Below are positions 24,924-32,915 of a DNA stretch of 64,000 nucleotides, piece after piece (the stretch's first letter is position 1; the number at the start of each line of letters is the position of its first letter). The stretch comes from an uncultured bacterium. GTDB taxonomy: Bacteria > Bacillota > Clostridia > Christensenellales > HGM11417. Location of the stretch: NCBI GenBank assembly GCA_905215695.1, contig CAJMQN010000002.1, positions 1-64,000 on the forward strand, in the 5' to 3' direction. The notes beneath the pieces are model-generated. The model worked only from the letters and a program-made list of their open reading frames with translations. It was not told the origin of the DNA and did no database searches. A program made the translations under genes and the position numbers.

Positions 24924-25769
24924 TCACTCACCTCTCAAGATTTCGTCGAAGAATTTTCCTTCTCTACGATATTTCAGCAGTATCTCTTCCGTAAGGTCTA
25001 TTCCCTCTTGTCTTCTGACAATACTCTTATCTCGGAGTATTGCCAATTCAAGGGATGTCAATTCTTTCTTGTCTACGATTTCGAGTTGGTCGCACGCTTT
25101 TGCTGTTTTACAAACATACTGACGACCAAGGTCTAATGCCGAAAGGCTATGAATTAGTGCCACATCAGTTATTTCCTTTTCGAAAAAACTCTTCATCACT
25201 CGATACATACGATCGTTGGCAATATAGCCGAGTATCACATCGTATCCGTCAGCCAACCTTTCGTACTTCTTGTAGATCTCACTCCCTTTTACTTCGTCCA
25301 TATACCCGCGATAATAAGCAATCAGCATTGCCCATTCGAGGTTCATTTCGACTTTCAAGACTTTTAGTCCTGTTAGGTCGAGTTTCATCGTGTAAAGGAT
25401 CGGTTTGTCTTCATCGCATATTAAGGTTAAAGGCTGTGCAGGGTCAGTACCGAGATAGAACCCTTTTCCGAAGTCGCACGACTCACGGCTTATCGGTTTG
25501 ATCTTGCCCGTGATTCCTTTCTTGGAGCCGTGATAAACTATCGACCTGTTATCGTCCGCATCGCGCTTTACCTGCTTTGCAATGTAGTCGAATAGGTCGA
25601 TATTGTTCTTCTTGCAAAACTCGAACAACTGCGTTTGCGCCATCTTGTTCGGCTGCGTTTTCCCATTCTCCCACCGATTGATAGACAATGCTGTCGTTCC
25701 GAGAGCCTTTGCAAACTGCTCTTGGTTCATTCCTGCGCTTTGTCTTATGGCTTTTATAAGTTTATCCAT
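24924..25769 (-). CDS. XRE helix-turn-helix / DUF3990 (ART-like) fusion
   Basis: This 281-residue protein has an XRE DNA-binding domain at residues 1-58 (AGMNQEQFAKALGTTALSINRWENGKTQP) fused to a DUF3990-like domain. That domain begins with SIVYHGSKKGI (about residues 76-86) and contains DFGKGFYLGTD (99-109), a pattern related to ADP-ribosyltransferase folds. The HTH presumably represses its own promoter. The start ATG at 25769 has AGGTG six bases upstream; an in-frame GTG 9 bases further up is less likely. It is the first gene of a four-gene operon with a consensus promoter and its own terminator. Confidence 0.8.
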   Translation of the reverse strand: MDKLIKAIRQSAGMNQEQFAKALGTTALSINRWENGKTQPNKMAQTQLFEFCKKNNIDLFDYIAKQVKRDADDNRSIVYHGSKKGITGKIKPISRESCDFGKGFYLGTDPAQPLTLICDEDKPILYTMKLDLTGLKVLKVEMNLEWAMLIAYYRGYMDEVKGSEIYKKYERLADGYDVILGYIANDRMYRVMKSFFEKEITDVALIHSLSALDLGRQYVCKTAKACDQLEIVDKKELTSLELAILRDKSIVRRQEGIDLTEEILLKYRREGKFFDEILRGE

Positions 25770-25799
25770 AGCAATCACCTATCACTTGTTGTTTTCTAT

Positions 25800-25828
25800 A
25801 TTATATCAAATGATAGCCTAATTGTCAA
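25800..25828 (-). promoter_or_regulatory. Promoter of the XRE-ART / HEPN cargo operon
   Basis: A perfect TTGACA (25823-25828), 17-base spacer and TATAAT (25800-25805) lie on the minus strand. Half-sites CTATCA in the spacer and TGATAG about 25 bases downstream form an inverted repeat around the -10 box, a plausible operator for the XRE domain encoded by the first gene. The expected transcript start is about 24 bases before the start codon. Confidence 0.85.
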
Positions 25829-25884
25829 TAGTTTATTCCGCCATCCTCTCGTTTTGCGATGAAATTTGCTTTGCTTTTCTCTTT

Positions 25885-26002
25885 TTTCGGCACTTTAATG
25901 AGAAATATTTTCTCACTTTCTTCTATTTGAATGAGAAAATGGCACTTTTTTCTGACTCCGAAGGTGTCATTTTGGCACTTCTTGCAGTCTCGCATAGTGC
26001 CA
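25885..26002. repeat. Short repeats between the large terminase and the cargo operon
   Basis: The heptamer GGCACTT occurs at 25889, 25941 and 25974, with an inverted AGTGCC at 25996. TGAGAAA occurs at 25899 and 25932, with its inverse TTTCTCA at 25909. No gene fits in 25829-26006. A regulatory or DNA-packaging role is possible but unproven. Confidence 0.4.
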
Positions 26003-26006
26003 ATTC

Positions 26007-27593
26007 TTATATCACAATGATTCCGCGTTCGTTATATACGCTATCTGTCGAGCCTTCGTTTCGGATTGCTCGGTCAAGTGCCATAACGGTCGCTACCGCG
26101 CCGTCTATTCGTTCAGTGGACTTTTCTTTGTCCATCTTGATGTTTCCTGCCGGGTCGGTTCGGACATACACGTTATCCATCATCCATCGGAGCGGGACAT
26201 TCCCGCCGTGCGCTATCTTCTGCTCCAACACAAGTTTCATCAGTTCTTTTGTTGGCGGACTCATATCCTTAAAACCCTGACCGAACGGCACGACCGTGAA
26301 CCCCATTCCTTCCAAATTTTGAACCATCTGCACCGCTCCCCACCTATCGAACGCGATCTCTTTGATGTGGTATTTCGTGCCGAGGTCTTCGATGAAGTTC
26401 TCAATGTATCCGTAGTGAATGACGTTGCCTTCCGTGGCGATTACCTGTCCACGACCGAGCCAAGTATCGTATGGAACGTGGTCGCGCCTTACTCGCAAAT
26501 CTATCGTGTCTTCTGGTATCCAAAAGAACGGAAGAATGCTGTATTTATCGTCATCGGCTGTCGGTGGAAACACCAACACAAATGCCGTTATGTCCGTGCT
26601 TGACGAAAGGTCAAGTCCGCCGTAGCACTCTCTGCCGAGAAGTTTCTCCGCATTTACCGCAAAATCGCATTTATCCCAAGCGTCCATCGGCATCCACCGC
26701 ACGTTCTGCTTTACCCATTGATTGAGTCGCAGTTGTCTGAACAAGTTCTCTTCTGCGGGGTTCTCTTTTGCAGAGTTGAATGCCGTTTTCAGTTTGTCTA
26801 TATCGACCGTGACACCAAGAGACGGGTTGGCTTTATACCACACCTTTTCATCTCCCCAATCGTCATCGTCTTCCGCTCCGTATATTACTGGATAGAACGA
26901 TTTGTCGTGCTTTCGCCCTTCTATGATGTCCTTTGCTTTGGAATGGACTTCCCAACATATCGAGTTGCGATCCGTCCCGGCTGTCGTTATCAAGAAGAAA
27001 AGCGGCTGCTTTCGTGCATCGCCGGAGCCGTGTAGCATAACATCGTATAATGCTCGGTTCGGCTGTGCGTGTAACTCATCGAATATGACTCCGTGAACGT
27101 TGAGTCCGTGCTTGGTATAGGATTCTGCCGAAAGCACCTGATAGAACGAGTTAAGTGGCAAGTACACGAGCCGCTTTTGCGAAATTATCGGTTTGATTCG
27201 CTTTTTCAATGCCGGGCATTGCTCTACCATCTGACAAGCAACATCGAACACAATCGATGCCTGTTGTCTGTCGGCTGCACATCCATATACTTCAGCACCC
27301 CACTCGCCGTCACCCGCAAGGAGATAAAGTGCGACAGCGGCGGCGAGTTCGGACTTGCCCTGTTTCTTAGGTATTTCGACATAGGCTGTGTTGTATTGTC
27401 GGTATCCGTTTGGCTTTACGGTCCCGAATACGTCCGATATGATTTGAGTTTGCCACGGCAACAAATCGAAGTTTTTGCCGTGCCATTCCCCTTTGGTGTG
27501 CTTGAGCATATTGATAAATGTGATTGCCCTTTGTGCAAGGTCAGGGTTGAATAGTTCGCCGTTTGGTTTTGTAATTATCTTACTCTTTCCCAT
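26007..27593 (-). CDS. terL: Terminase large subunit
   Basis: This 528-residue packaging motor protein is of the Terminase_1/HK97 type. The N-terminal ATPase domain has QTQIISDVFG, the Walker A-like EIPKKQGKSELAAAVALYLL (about residues 73-92) and the Walker B GVIFDELHAQPN (about 170-181). The C-terminal RNase H-like nuclease has GGLDLSSSTDITAFVL (about 307-322) with catalytic Asp residues and the later DRWGAVQM. The start follows GGAGG. The small subunit is not adjacent but lies 5.3 kb upstream. Confidence 0.95.
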   Translation of the reverse strand: MGKSKIITKPNGELFNPDLAQRAITFINMLKHTKGEWHGKNFDLLPWQTQIISDVFGTVKPNGYRQYNTAYVEIPKKQGKSELAAAVALYLLAGDGEWGAEVYGCAADRQQASIVFDVACQMVEQCPALKKRIKPIISQKRLVYLPLNSFYQVLSAESYTKHGLNVHGVIFDELHAQPNRALYDVMLHGSGDARKQPLFFLITTAGTDRNSICWEVHSKAKDIIEGRKHDKSFYPVIYGAEDDDDWGDEKVWYKANPSLGVTVDIDKLKTAFNSAKENPAEENLFRQLRLNQWVKQNVRWMPMDAWDKCDFAVNAEKLLGRECYGGLDLSSSTDITAFVLVFPPTADDDKYSILPFFWIPEDTIDLRVRRDHVPYDTWLGRGQVIATEGNVIHYGYIENFIEDLGTKYHIKEIAFDRWGAVQMVQNLEGMGFTVVPFGQGFKDMSPPTKELMKLVLEQKIAHGGNVPLRWMMDNVYVRTDPAGNIKMDKEKSTERIDGAVATVMALDRAIRNEGSTDSVYNERGIIVI

Positions 27594-27661
27594 TCAACCT
27601 CCATAAACGACAAGAAGAGAGACATCTCTATCTCTCTTCTCGAACACACAGTATACTATCT

Positions 27662-28099
27662 TTATTGTTTCTTTTTCCGCATTTCCGTATCTTCCAAGGC
27701 TCCTTTTAGGTATTGTGGATCAAGTCCGCAGTCGTGATACCCTTCTTCTATTGTCCTGTAGTACGATGCATTGGGGTAATCGGGCAAGCCTCGGTTCATA
27801 ATGTACACCATTGCGGTGACTTCCGTTCCGTCCGCCATCGTCACTTGGATGTCTTCCTTGCGATAAAGGTTCGGATACCCTTCGTATCTGTCGAGTGCGG
27901 CCTCGTCTCTCGGTTGTATTTCCCATACTCCAACGGGTACTTCCTTGCCGATCTCTGGCTCTATTGTTGCCACACACCTAAATGTCAGTTGGTAGTCCTT
28001 TATCGTACCGATACCGAACACCTTGGCGGTCGGACACCTACGAGCCATTTGCCGTAGGTTCAGGTTACTGCCGTAAGCCACATAAAGTCTTTTTTTCAT
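27662..28099 (-). CDS. Gamma-glutamylcyclotransferase (AIG2-like)
   Basis: This 145-residue enzyme of the GGCT/AIG2 fold has LYVAYGSNLNLRQMARRCP (the YGSN substrate-binding loop, residues about 7-10), and the catalytic Glu in the segment DEAALDRYEGYPNLYRKEDI (about 66-85). Family members cleave gamma-glutamyl amine or peptide bonds with release of 5-oxoproline. Start ATG 28099 has AAGGAG upstream; the frame opens a further eight codons. It lies 33 bases after the amidoligase gene, so the two probably act on the same gamma-glutamyl or isopeptide-linked product. Confidence 0.88.
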   Translation of the reverse strand: MKKRLYVAYGSNLNLRQMARRCPTAKVFGIGTIKDYQLTFRCVATIEPEIGKEVPVGVWEIQPRDEAALDRYEGYPNLYRKEDIQVTMADGTEVTAMVYIMNRGLPDYPNASYYRTIEEGYHDCGLDPQYLKGALEDTEMRKKKQ

Positions 28100-28131
28100 A
28101 GATTTTATCTCCTTGTATTTCATAGGGTGGC

Positions 28132-29031
28132 TTATGCGGCCACCCTGTTAGGTCTTCCGTTCTTGAAGGCGATGTCTCCGTCAAGGCTTTCGAGCAGGAA
28201 CTGTCTTGCCGTTTTGAACTCATCGCCTATCATTCCCATGCGGAGTAGCCATGTCCGCATGGTGTATTTTTCGTTCGTGCTTGCTGTCTTTCTTGCGCTT
28301 GCCGCATTTTGCGTCAGTGCTTGGTGACTGATTGCAAGGCACAGTTGTATGTAGGTCTTTATCTTACCTGCGTGGGTTGTTCCGTTGAAGCATCTGAACT
28401 CTATGCCTTTGCCTTGCCATAGGCTATGCAGGTTGAGTGCGTGGTAGCGACTGATATCGTAGTGAGTTGTTCTTCTCGATGCTCCGTTATACCATAATCT
28501 TTCGATGCCCGATTCGGTTGTCGGTTTTCTGCGGTTCAGGTTTGCTACGAACCCCTCTTCCGTCTTCTTGCACCATCTGTCCGCGCGATTTTGGCTTACT
28601 CCCAAGGCTTTGAAGAGTATGTCTTCTTTCGCCGTCATGATGTTTACGAGATTGCGGAGCGTTTTTGCTGTGTGGTTTGTCGCATCGACATGCACATGGA
28701 TTCCGCAGCTCGCGTTTGCTATCGCTCCGTTCTTGCGGAGCAGTCTCACGATCTCTTGTAGGGTTTCGATGTCATCCCATCCGAGTATCGGTGTTACGAG
28801 TTCGCATTTGTATTCATCGCTCAAGCGGTTGTCGTTTTTGTCTCTTGCATCGATGCTGCTGTCGTACATCGCCGTCCATTTTCTGCCGTCTCTATCGCGC
28901 ACCGAGTATTTATTGTACCCTGTGCCTTCATAGGTTGACGTTGTTCCGAAGTAGTCAGCGATGACTTTTGCCGCGTCTCTTCTCGTGATGCCCGTGAGCT
29001 CGATTTCGACTCCGAATTTTTGGTTTTTCAT
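28132..29031 (-). CDS. Amidoligase (glutamine synthetase-like fold, COOH-NH2 ligase type)
   Basis: This 299-residue protein matches the phage amidoligase_2 family: FGVEIELTGI at the N-terminus (Glu residues for metal/ATP), CELVTPILGWDDIETLQEIVRLLR in the first third, and the hallmark ASCGIHVHVDAT (about residues 107-118), followed by GIEFRCFNGTTHAGKIK. These enzymes are predicted to form amide bonds with ATP. The ATG at 29031 is supported by AAGGAG eleven bases upstream; the frame opens 34 codons further without family similarity. It is paired with a GGCT-type enzyme. Confidence 0.88.
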   Translation of the reverse strand: MKNQKFGVEIELTGITRRDAAKVIADYFGTTSTYEGTGYNKYSVRDRDGRKWTAMYDSSIDARDKNDNRLSDEYKCELVTPILGWDDIETLQEIVRLLRKNGAIANASCGIHVHVDATNHTAKTLRNLVNIMTAKEDILFKALGVSQNRADRWCKKTEEGFVANLNRRKPTTESGIERLWYNGASRRTTHYDISRYHALNLHSLWQGKGIEFRCFNGTTHAGKIKTYIQLCLAISHQALTQNAASARKTASTNEKYTMRTWLLRMGMIGDEFKTARQFLLESLDGDIAFKNGRPNRVAA

Positions 29032-29081
29032 ACTGTGTGTTCTCCTTTTTTGGTGTGCTTTCCGCACCCCTGTTTTGTAAC

Positions 29082-29114
29082 ACAACAATACCGTAAAGGT
29101 TTGAAAGAGCCCAG
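29082..29114 (-). promoter_or_regulatory. Bipartite promoter-like element, copy A
   Basis: On the minus strand CTGGGCTCT (29106-29114) and CGGTATTGTT, with 21 bases between the first base of CTGG and that of CGGTATT. It lies about 50 bases upstream of the amidoligase start codon and has no sigma-A hexamers. Confidence 0.55.
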
Positions 29115-29174
29115 CGAAAACGCGCCGAAACACAAAGAATTAACAAAGAATTTTGCGATTATTTTTATGGACTT

Positions 29175-29387
29175 TTAGAACGCTCCGTCAAGGTCGATAA
29201 GGTCTACCGTTTTGCGGATTTCGGCAAGCGCCGTCGTGTAACTTCCGCAGTTTTGCACCCTCTCCCACATATCGTTGTAGTCGCTGATTCGTCTCGCCTT
29301 GCGGAGTGCGTCCCTTGCTTTTCCGATAATGAAGTAAATGTTCCCTTCCGGACCTTGACTATGGATTTCAACCCTTGGTTTGTTCAT
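29175..29387 (-). CDS. Small phage protein of unknown function
   Basis: This 70-residue protein (MNKPRVEIHSQGPEGNIYF...) contains a repeated Arg/Ala-rich helix (IIGKARDALRKARRISDY) and ends AEIRKTVDLIDLDGAF. The ATG at 29387 has GGAGGTG ten bases upstream and is preferred to an in-frame GTG nine bases earlier. It is the first gene after the phage sigma factor and has promoter-like copy B in front. Short proteins of this sequence type occur beside amidoligase genes in phages, but I cannot assign a function. Confidence 0.7.
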   Translation of the reverse strand: MNKPRVEIHSQGPEGNIYFIIGKARDALRKARRISDYNDMWERVQNCGSYTTALAEIRKTVDLIDLDGAF

Positions 29388-29410
29388 AGTTGTCACCTCC
29401 TATCAAGTCA

Positions 29411-29443
29411 AACAAAATACCGTAAAGGCGATCGAAAGTCCAG
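29411..29443 (-). promoter_or_regulatory. Bipartite promoter-like element, copy B
   Basis: On the minus strand CTGGACTTT (29435-29443) and CGGTATTTTG, at the same 21-base offset as copies A and C. A transcript starting a few bases after the second box would have a leader of about 25 bases to the ATG at 29387. It lies between the sigma factor gene and the 70-residue gene. Confidence 0.55.
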
Positions 29444-29454
29444 TATATAATTTG

Positions 29455-29979
29455 TCAATTTCGAAACTTTTCCCGCATTTTGCGAATTCGCCTTGAAACC
29501 TGTGCTTGACTCATCCCCACAATTTCACCGATTTCTCTTTGTCTCTTTCCTTGACGTATCTCTCGAAGTATTCTTTGGTCTTTCGGAGTTTGTTTTTCCT
29601 CGAACTCTTTTAGCATAATTCGAGTGATGATTTCATCTTCGCTCTGGCTTTCGTCTTCTATGACGTCGGCAAGAGTAAGTACGCTGTCTTCGGCGTCCCT
29701 GCCTATTACCATGTTCAGAGATACTTCGTGCGGATAGTGTTTGCTCGTTTTTCGGATAAACATCAGCATTGCGTTCCGTATGCACATAGCCGCGTATGTA
29801 CTGAATCGGACACCCCTGCTTTCGTCAAAGGTGTCCGCCGCCTTGCATAGTCCGAGCATTCCCTCGGAGATGATGTCTTCCTTGTAGTTTTCTTTTATGG
29901 GACCATCACCGATTTTTCCGTACATATGGTAGACGAGTCGCATATTGTCCGTGATGAGTTTATCCCTTGCTGACGGCAT
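29455..29979 (-). CDS. Phage-encoded sigma-70-family sigma factor
   Basis: This 174-residue protein has sigma regions 2 and 4 only. Region 2 is DNMRLVYHMYGKIG through EDIISEGMLGLCKAADTFDESRGVRFSTYAAMCIRNAM (about residues 11-90). Region 4 is TPKDQRILREIRQGKRQREIGEIVGMSQAQVSRRIRKM (about 131-168), with a helix-turn-helix. It resembles the small sporulation-type and phage sigma factors of Clostridia. It overlaps the end of metK by 20 bases. It could direct host RNA polymerase to phage promoters; two bipartite elements immediately downstream are candidates. Confidence 0.88.
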   Translation of the reverse strand: MPSARDKLITDNMRLVYHMYGKIGDGPIKENYKEDIISEGMLGLCKAADTFDESRGVRFSTYAAMCIRNAMLMFIRKTSKHYPHEVSLNMVIGRDAEDSVLTLADVIEDESQSEDEIITRIMLKEFEEKQTPKDQRILREIRQGKRQREIGEIVGMSQAQVSRRIRKMREKFRN

Positions 29980-31081
29980 CGTTTAGTTCCTCCGCTTTAT
30001 CTACGAGTTCCCAAGCAAGGAAGTCCTTCCCGAAATGTCCGCCTACTGCCGTCTGTGCATACACGGGTTTCTTAAGGTCGAGTTTTTCAATTGTTCCCGC
30101 CACCGAAAGGTCAAAGACCTTTTCGATTGCTTTCTTGATGAGAACTTCGCTGACCGTTCCCGTGTAAAAGGTATTGACGTCAATACTTGTCGGTTTAGAA
30201 ACACCGATAGCATAAGAAAGCGCGACTTCGCACTTCTCTGCAAGTTTCGATGCAACGACATTCTTTGCAATGTATCTTGCGAGATATGCGCCGCTTCTAT
30301 CCACCTTGCTTGCGTCCTTACCGCTCATTGCACCGCCGCCGTTATGGGCGATTCCGCCATAGGTATCCACCATTAGTTTTCGCCCAGTCAGTCCCGTATC
30401 CGCAACGAACCCACCGATTACGAATCGACCTGATGGATTGACAAGGATTTCGGTTTTGGAAATGTCGTACTCCGCAAAAACGGGAGCAATAACCTTTTCC
30501 CTAATCTCTGCCGTCAGTTCATCGAGCGTCTTATCTTCTCGGTGCTGTGACGACACAACGATGGACACGATTCGAGAGAACCTGTCTCCGTCATATTCAA
30601 CCGACACCTGACTCTTTCCATCGGGCAAAAGTCCCGCTATAACACCATTAACGCGACATTCGGTGAGCCTATCGGTCAATCGGTGAGCGAGTTCCACCGG
30701 GAGTGGCATATAATTTAAGGTTTCACTTGACGCATAGCCGTAGACGATGCCTTGGTCTCCTGCACCCTGTTCTTTCTTGCCGACTGCCCCCGCGATGTCC
30801 GCACTCTGCTCGTGAATACGGACTTCGTATTCAATGTTGTTCGCATCGTAGCCGACTTCGGCAATAACACACCTTGCAATGTACTCGTAGTCGACTTTCG
30901 CCTTGGTCGTAATCTCCCCGGCAATAAAGCATTTGTTATGGGCAAGCAATACTTCGCAAGCCACTCTGCTGTCTTCGTCCTGTTCCAGACATACATCGAG
31001 AATGCTGTCCGCAATAAGGTCTGCAAGTTTGTCGGGGTGACCGCAAGTCACAGACTCCGCCGTGTAGATATGTTTAATCAT
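29960..31081 (-). CDS. metK: S-adenosylmethionine synthetase
   Basis: This 373-residue enzyme makes SAM from methionine and ATP. It has the GHPDKLADLIADSILD motif (canonical GHPDKxCDxxSDAxLD, so the usual Cys and Ser are replaced), GAGDQGIVYGYA (about residues 106-117), and the phosphate loop GGGAMSGKDASKVDRSGAYLAR (about 248-269). It lacks a few residues relative to cellular MetK (about 395) but all motifs remain. It is 8 bases overlapped with the upstream cytosine methyltransferase gene, implying that it supplies methyl donor for phage DNA modification. Confidence 0.93.
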   Translation of the reverse strand: MIKHIYTAESVTCGHPDKLADLIADSILDVCLEQDEDSRVACEVLLAHNKCFIAGEITTKAKVDYEYIARCVIAEVGYDANNIEYEVRIHEQSADIAGAVGKKEQGAGDQGIVYGYASSETLNYMPLPVELAHRLTDRLTECRVNGVIAGLLPDGKSQVSVEYDGDRFSRIVSIVVSSQHREDKTLDELTAEIREKVIAPVFAEYDISKTEILVNPSGRFVIGGFVADTGLTGRKLMVDTYGGIAHNGGGAMSGKDASKVDRSGAYLARYIAKNVVASKLAEKCEVALSYAIGVSKPTSIDVNTFYTGTVSEVLIKKAIEKVFDLSVAGTIEKLDLKKPVYAQTAVGGHFGKDFLAWELVDKAEELNDAVSKG

Positions 31082-32915
31082 TTTCGTTCTCCTCTGCTAA
31101 AAATAAAGCCTTGAAGATTGCCTCCAAGACTTGAACCACTATTCCATTGCCCGCTTGCCTGTATTGCTGCGTTCCGCTTATCTTTGCCGCAACGATTTTG
31201 TCTATCTGTTCGTCTTTCCACCCCATAAGGCGAAGACACTCTCTCGGTGTGAGCTTGCGGATTCTCACATTCTCGGTGATCACCGCATTTCCGTCACCGC
31301 AAGTTAAGGTATGCGCCACTCCGTTACCCACTCGACCGCGCTTGGTCTTGCTACCGGGATATGTAATGTTGACATAATCGCCGGGGTTGGCTTCTTCGTA
31401 GCCTTTCTTGTTTGCCACATTCACCTTGACAGGAGTTTCGAGTTTTAACACAGCAGAACTTCCGGACGGAGAGCTGCATTGCCCTGTGAGCGTTGGAGCA
31501 ACATCCTTTATCTCGGTCTTGTTGTATGCCACGAACATCTCCGGGACATACCCATTTTCTTCGATGAATTCGTTATATCTTCGGCTTACATAGTCCGTTT
31601 TGTCTTCTTCAATCACGAGATTGTCCTTTTGAACCGTAGTCAAAGCATTGCAAAGACCTTTTTCGTTGATTTCAAGTCTTTGTTCGGTCGGAACTCCCGC
31701 CGTTCTGTCAGACGGATCTTCGGGGTTTCTTCCACGCATTGCTCCAACAACGGGAAGAATCGCTGTCTTGAACCCTTCCGGTCGAGTAGTAAGAGTCGGA
31801 CACACTCCACTCTTGTTTACTTTCTTATTGAAAGCGTCTATAGTATCTCCTACTTCGCACTCGTTCTCTTTCAGAGTTTCGAATGCTTGCTTATAAAAGC
31901 GTTCTTTCGGCTCGGCCGTGTCGATAATGATAGGAGTTTGACCTCCGCCTTTGCCCATCGCCTCGGTGAGCGTTGGACTAATGCCGTCCGTTCTCGGTGT
32001 TTGGTGTTTTTGCAAGCCACCAAGCACGAAGTCTTCGGCTATTTTCAGTTCGGTGTTGCCGCCCTGCTGACAATGCACGGTCGGAGCGATACCATCAGGT
32101 TCATACACACGCTTGCTGATATCGTGCATCTTATCCCATTTCTCGCCTACCACTTCTCCGACTTGAACACATTGCGGTCCGCGCCAATCTCTTGCAAGAA
32201 GTGTATTCGCGAGCCCGTCACCGGGGCGAATGCTGTCTCTTCGACTGTTAAAAGTTGAACGTAGAATGCTTCGTATCGTGTTTTCCTTGAGATAGAACTT
32301 CTCTTCAACCATTTCATCAATCATATCTCGCAAACGAATAGTCAATTCTTTGGGTTTTGGAAACACAAAAGGCTTGTGCTCACCCCTGATAGATACGCAG
32401 AAAACCCGTTCTCGGTTCTGCGGAATGCCGTAGTCCTTGGCATTCAACACTTTCCAATAGTTCGTGTATCCAAGTTCGGCGAGAAAATCGAGCCATTTAT
32501 CGAAGTCCGCCTTGAACTTCTTGCTGACAAGGTTCTTGACGTTCTCAAGCAATAGGTACTTCGGGAGCGTTCCCTTTTCCGATGCAACACGCAATAATCG
32601 CTCGACTTCAAACAGCAAGCCGCTGCGAGTTCCTTCCTTAATGCCCGCACCCTTGCCTGCGACCGATATGTCTTGGCACGGGAACGAATAAGTCCAAAGG
32701 TCAGCGTCCGGGAGTTCTTCTATCTTGCGGATATCTCCGAGATTATTGGCTTTGCCGTGCATTGCTTCGTAACTCTGAATGGCATACTTATCAATTTCGC
32801 TTATCGCCACGACTTTATGTGCAATGCCGATATTCGTTAATGCCTGCGTTTGCGAACCGATTCCCGCGAACAGTTCAATCAATCGCAACGGATTTTCGGT
32901 TGTGTATTCCGTCAT
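31074..32915 (-). CDS. C5-cytosine DNA methyltransferase with repeated target-recognition motifs
   Basis: This 613-residue C5 methyltransferase has motif I LIELFAGIGSQTQAL (12-26), motif IV SFPCQDISVAGKG (77-89, catalytic Cys80), motif VI LLLENVKNL (121-129), motif VIII QNRERVFCVSI (166-176), motif IX RKLTPRECLRLMGW (553-566) and motif X QAGNGIVVQVLEAIF (587-601). The region between VIII and IX is about 370 residues, far longer than in single-specificity enzymes. It holds seven G-hydrophobic-x-x-(T/A)-(L/V) motifs at about 234, 275, 311, 370, 420, 471 and 532. Multispecific Bacillus phage enzymes have several such recognition domains. It overlaps terS and metK. Confidence 0.92.
   Translation of the reverse strand: MTEYTTENPLRLIELFAGIGSQTQALTNIGIAHKVVAISEIDKYAIQSYEAMHGKANNLGDIRKIEELPDADLWTYSFPCQDISVAGKGAGIKEGTRSGLLFEVERLLRVASEKGTLPKYLLLENVKNLVSKKFKADFDKWLDFLAELGYTNYWKVLNAKDYGIPQNRERVFCVSIRGEHKPFVFPKPKELTIRLRDMIDEMVEEKFYLKENTIRSILRSTFNSRRDSIRPGDGLANTLLARDWRGPQCVQVGEVVGEKWDKMHDISKRVYEPDGIAPTVHCQQGGNTELKIAEDFVLGGLQKHQTPRTDGISPTLTEAMGKGGGQTPIIIDTAEPKERFYKQAFETLKENECEVGDTIDAFNKKVNKSGVCPTLTTRPEGFKTAILPVVGAMRGRNPEDPSDRTAGVPTEQRLEINEKGLCNALTTVQKDNLVIEEDKTDYVSRRYNEFIEENGYVPEMFVAYNKTEIKDVAPTLTGQCSSPSGSSAVLKLETPVKVNVANKKGYEEANPGDYVNITYPGSKTKRGRVGNGVAHTLTCGDGNAVITENVRIRKLTPRECLRLMGWKDEQIDKIVAAKISGTQQYRQAGNGIVVQVLEAIFKALFLAEENEND

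Noticed and set aside
27611..27642. Hairpin between GGCT and terL genes (GAAGAGAGA / TCTCTCTTC)
   Set aside because: No T-run follows on either strand, and transcription must continue into terL, so a terminator is unlikely.
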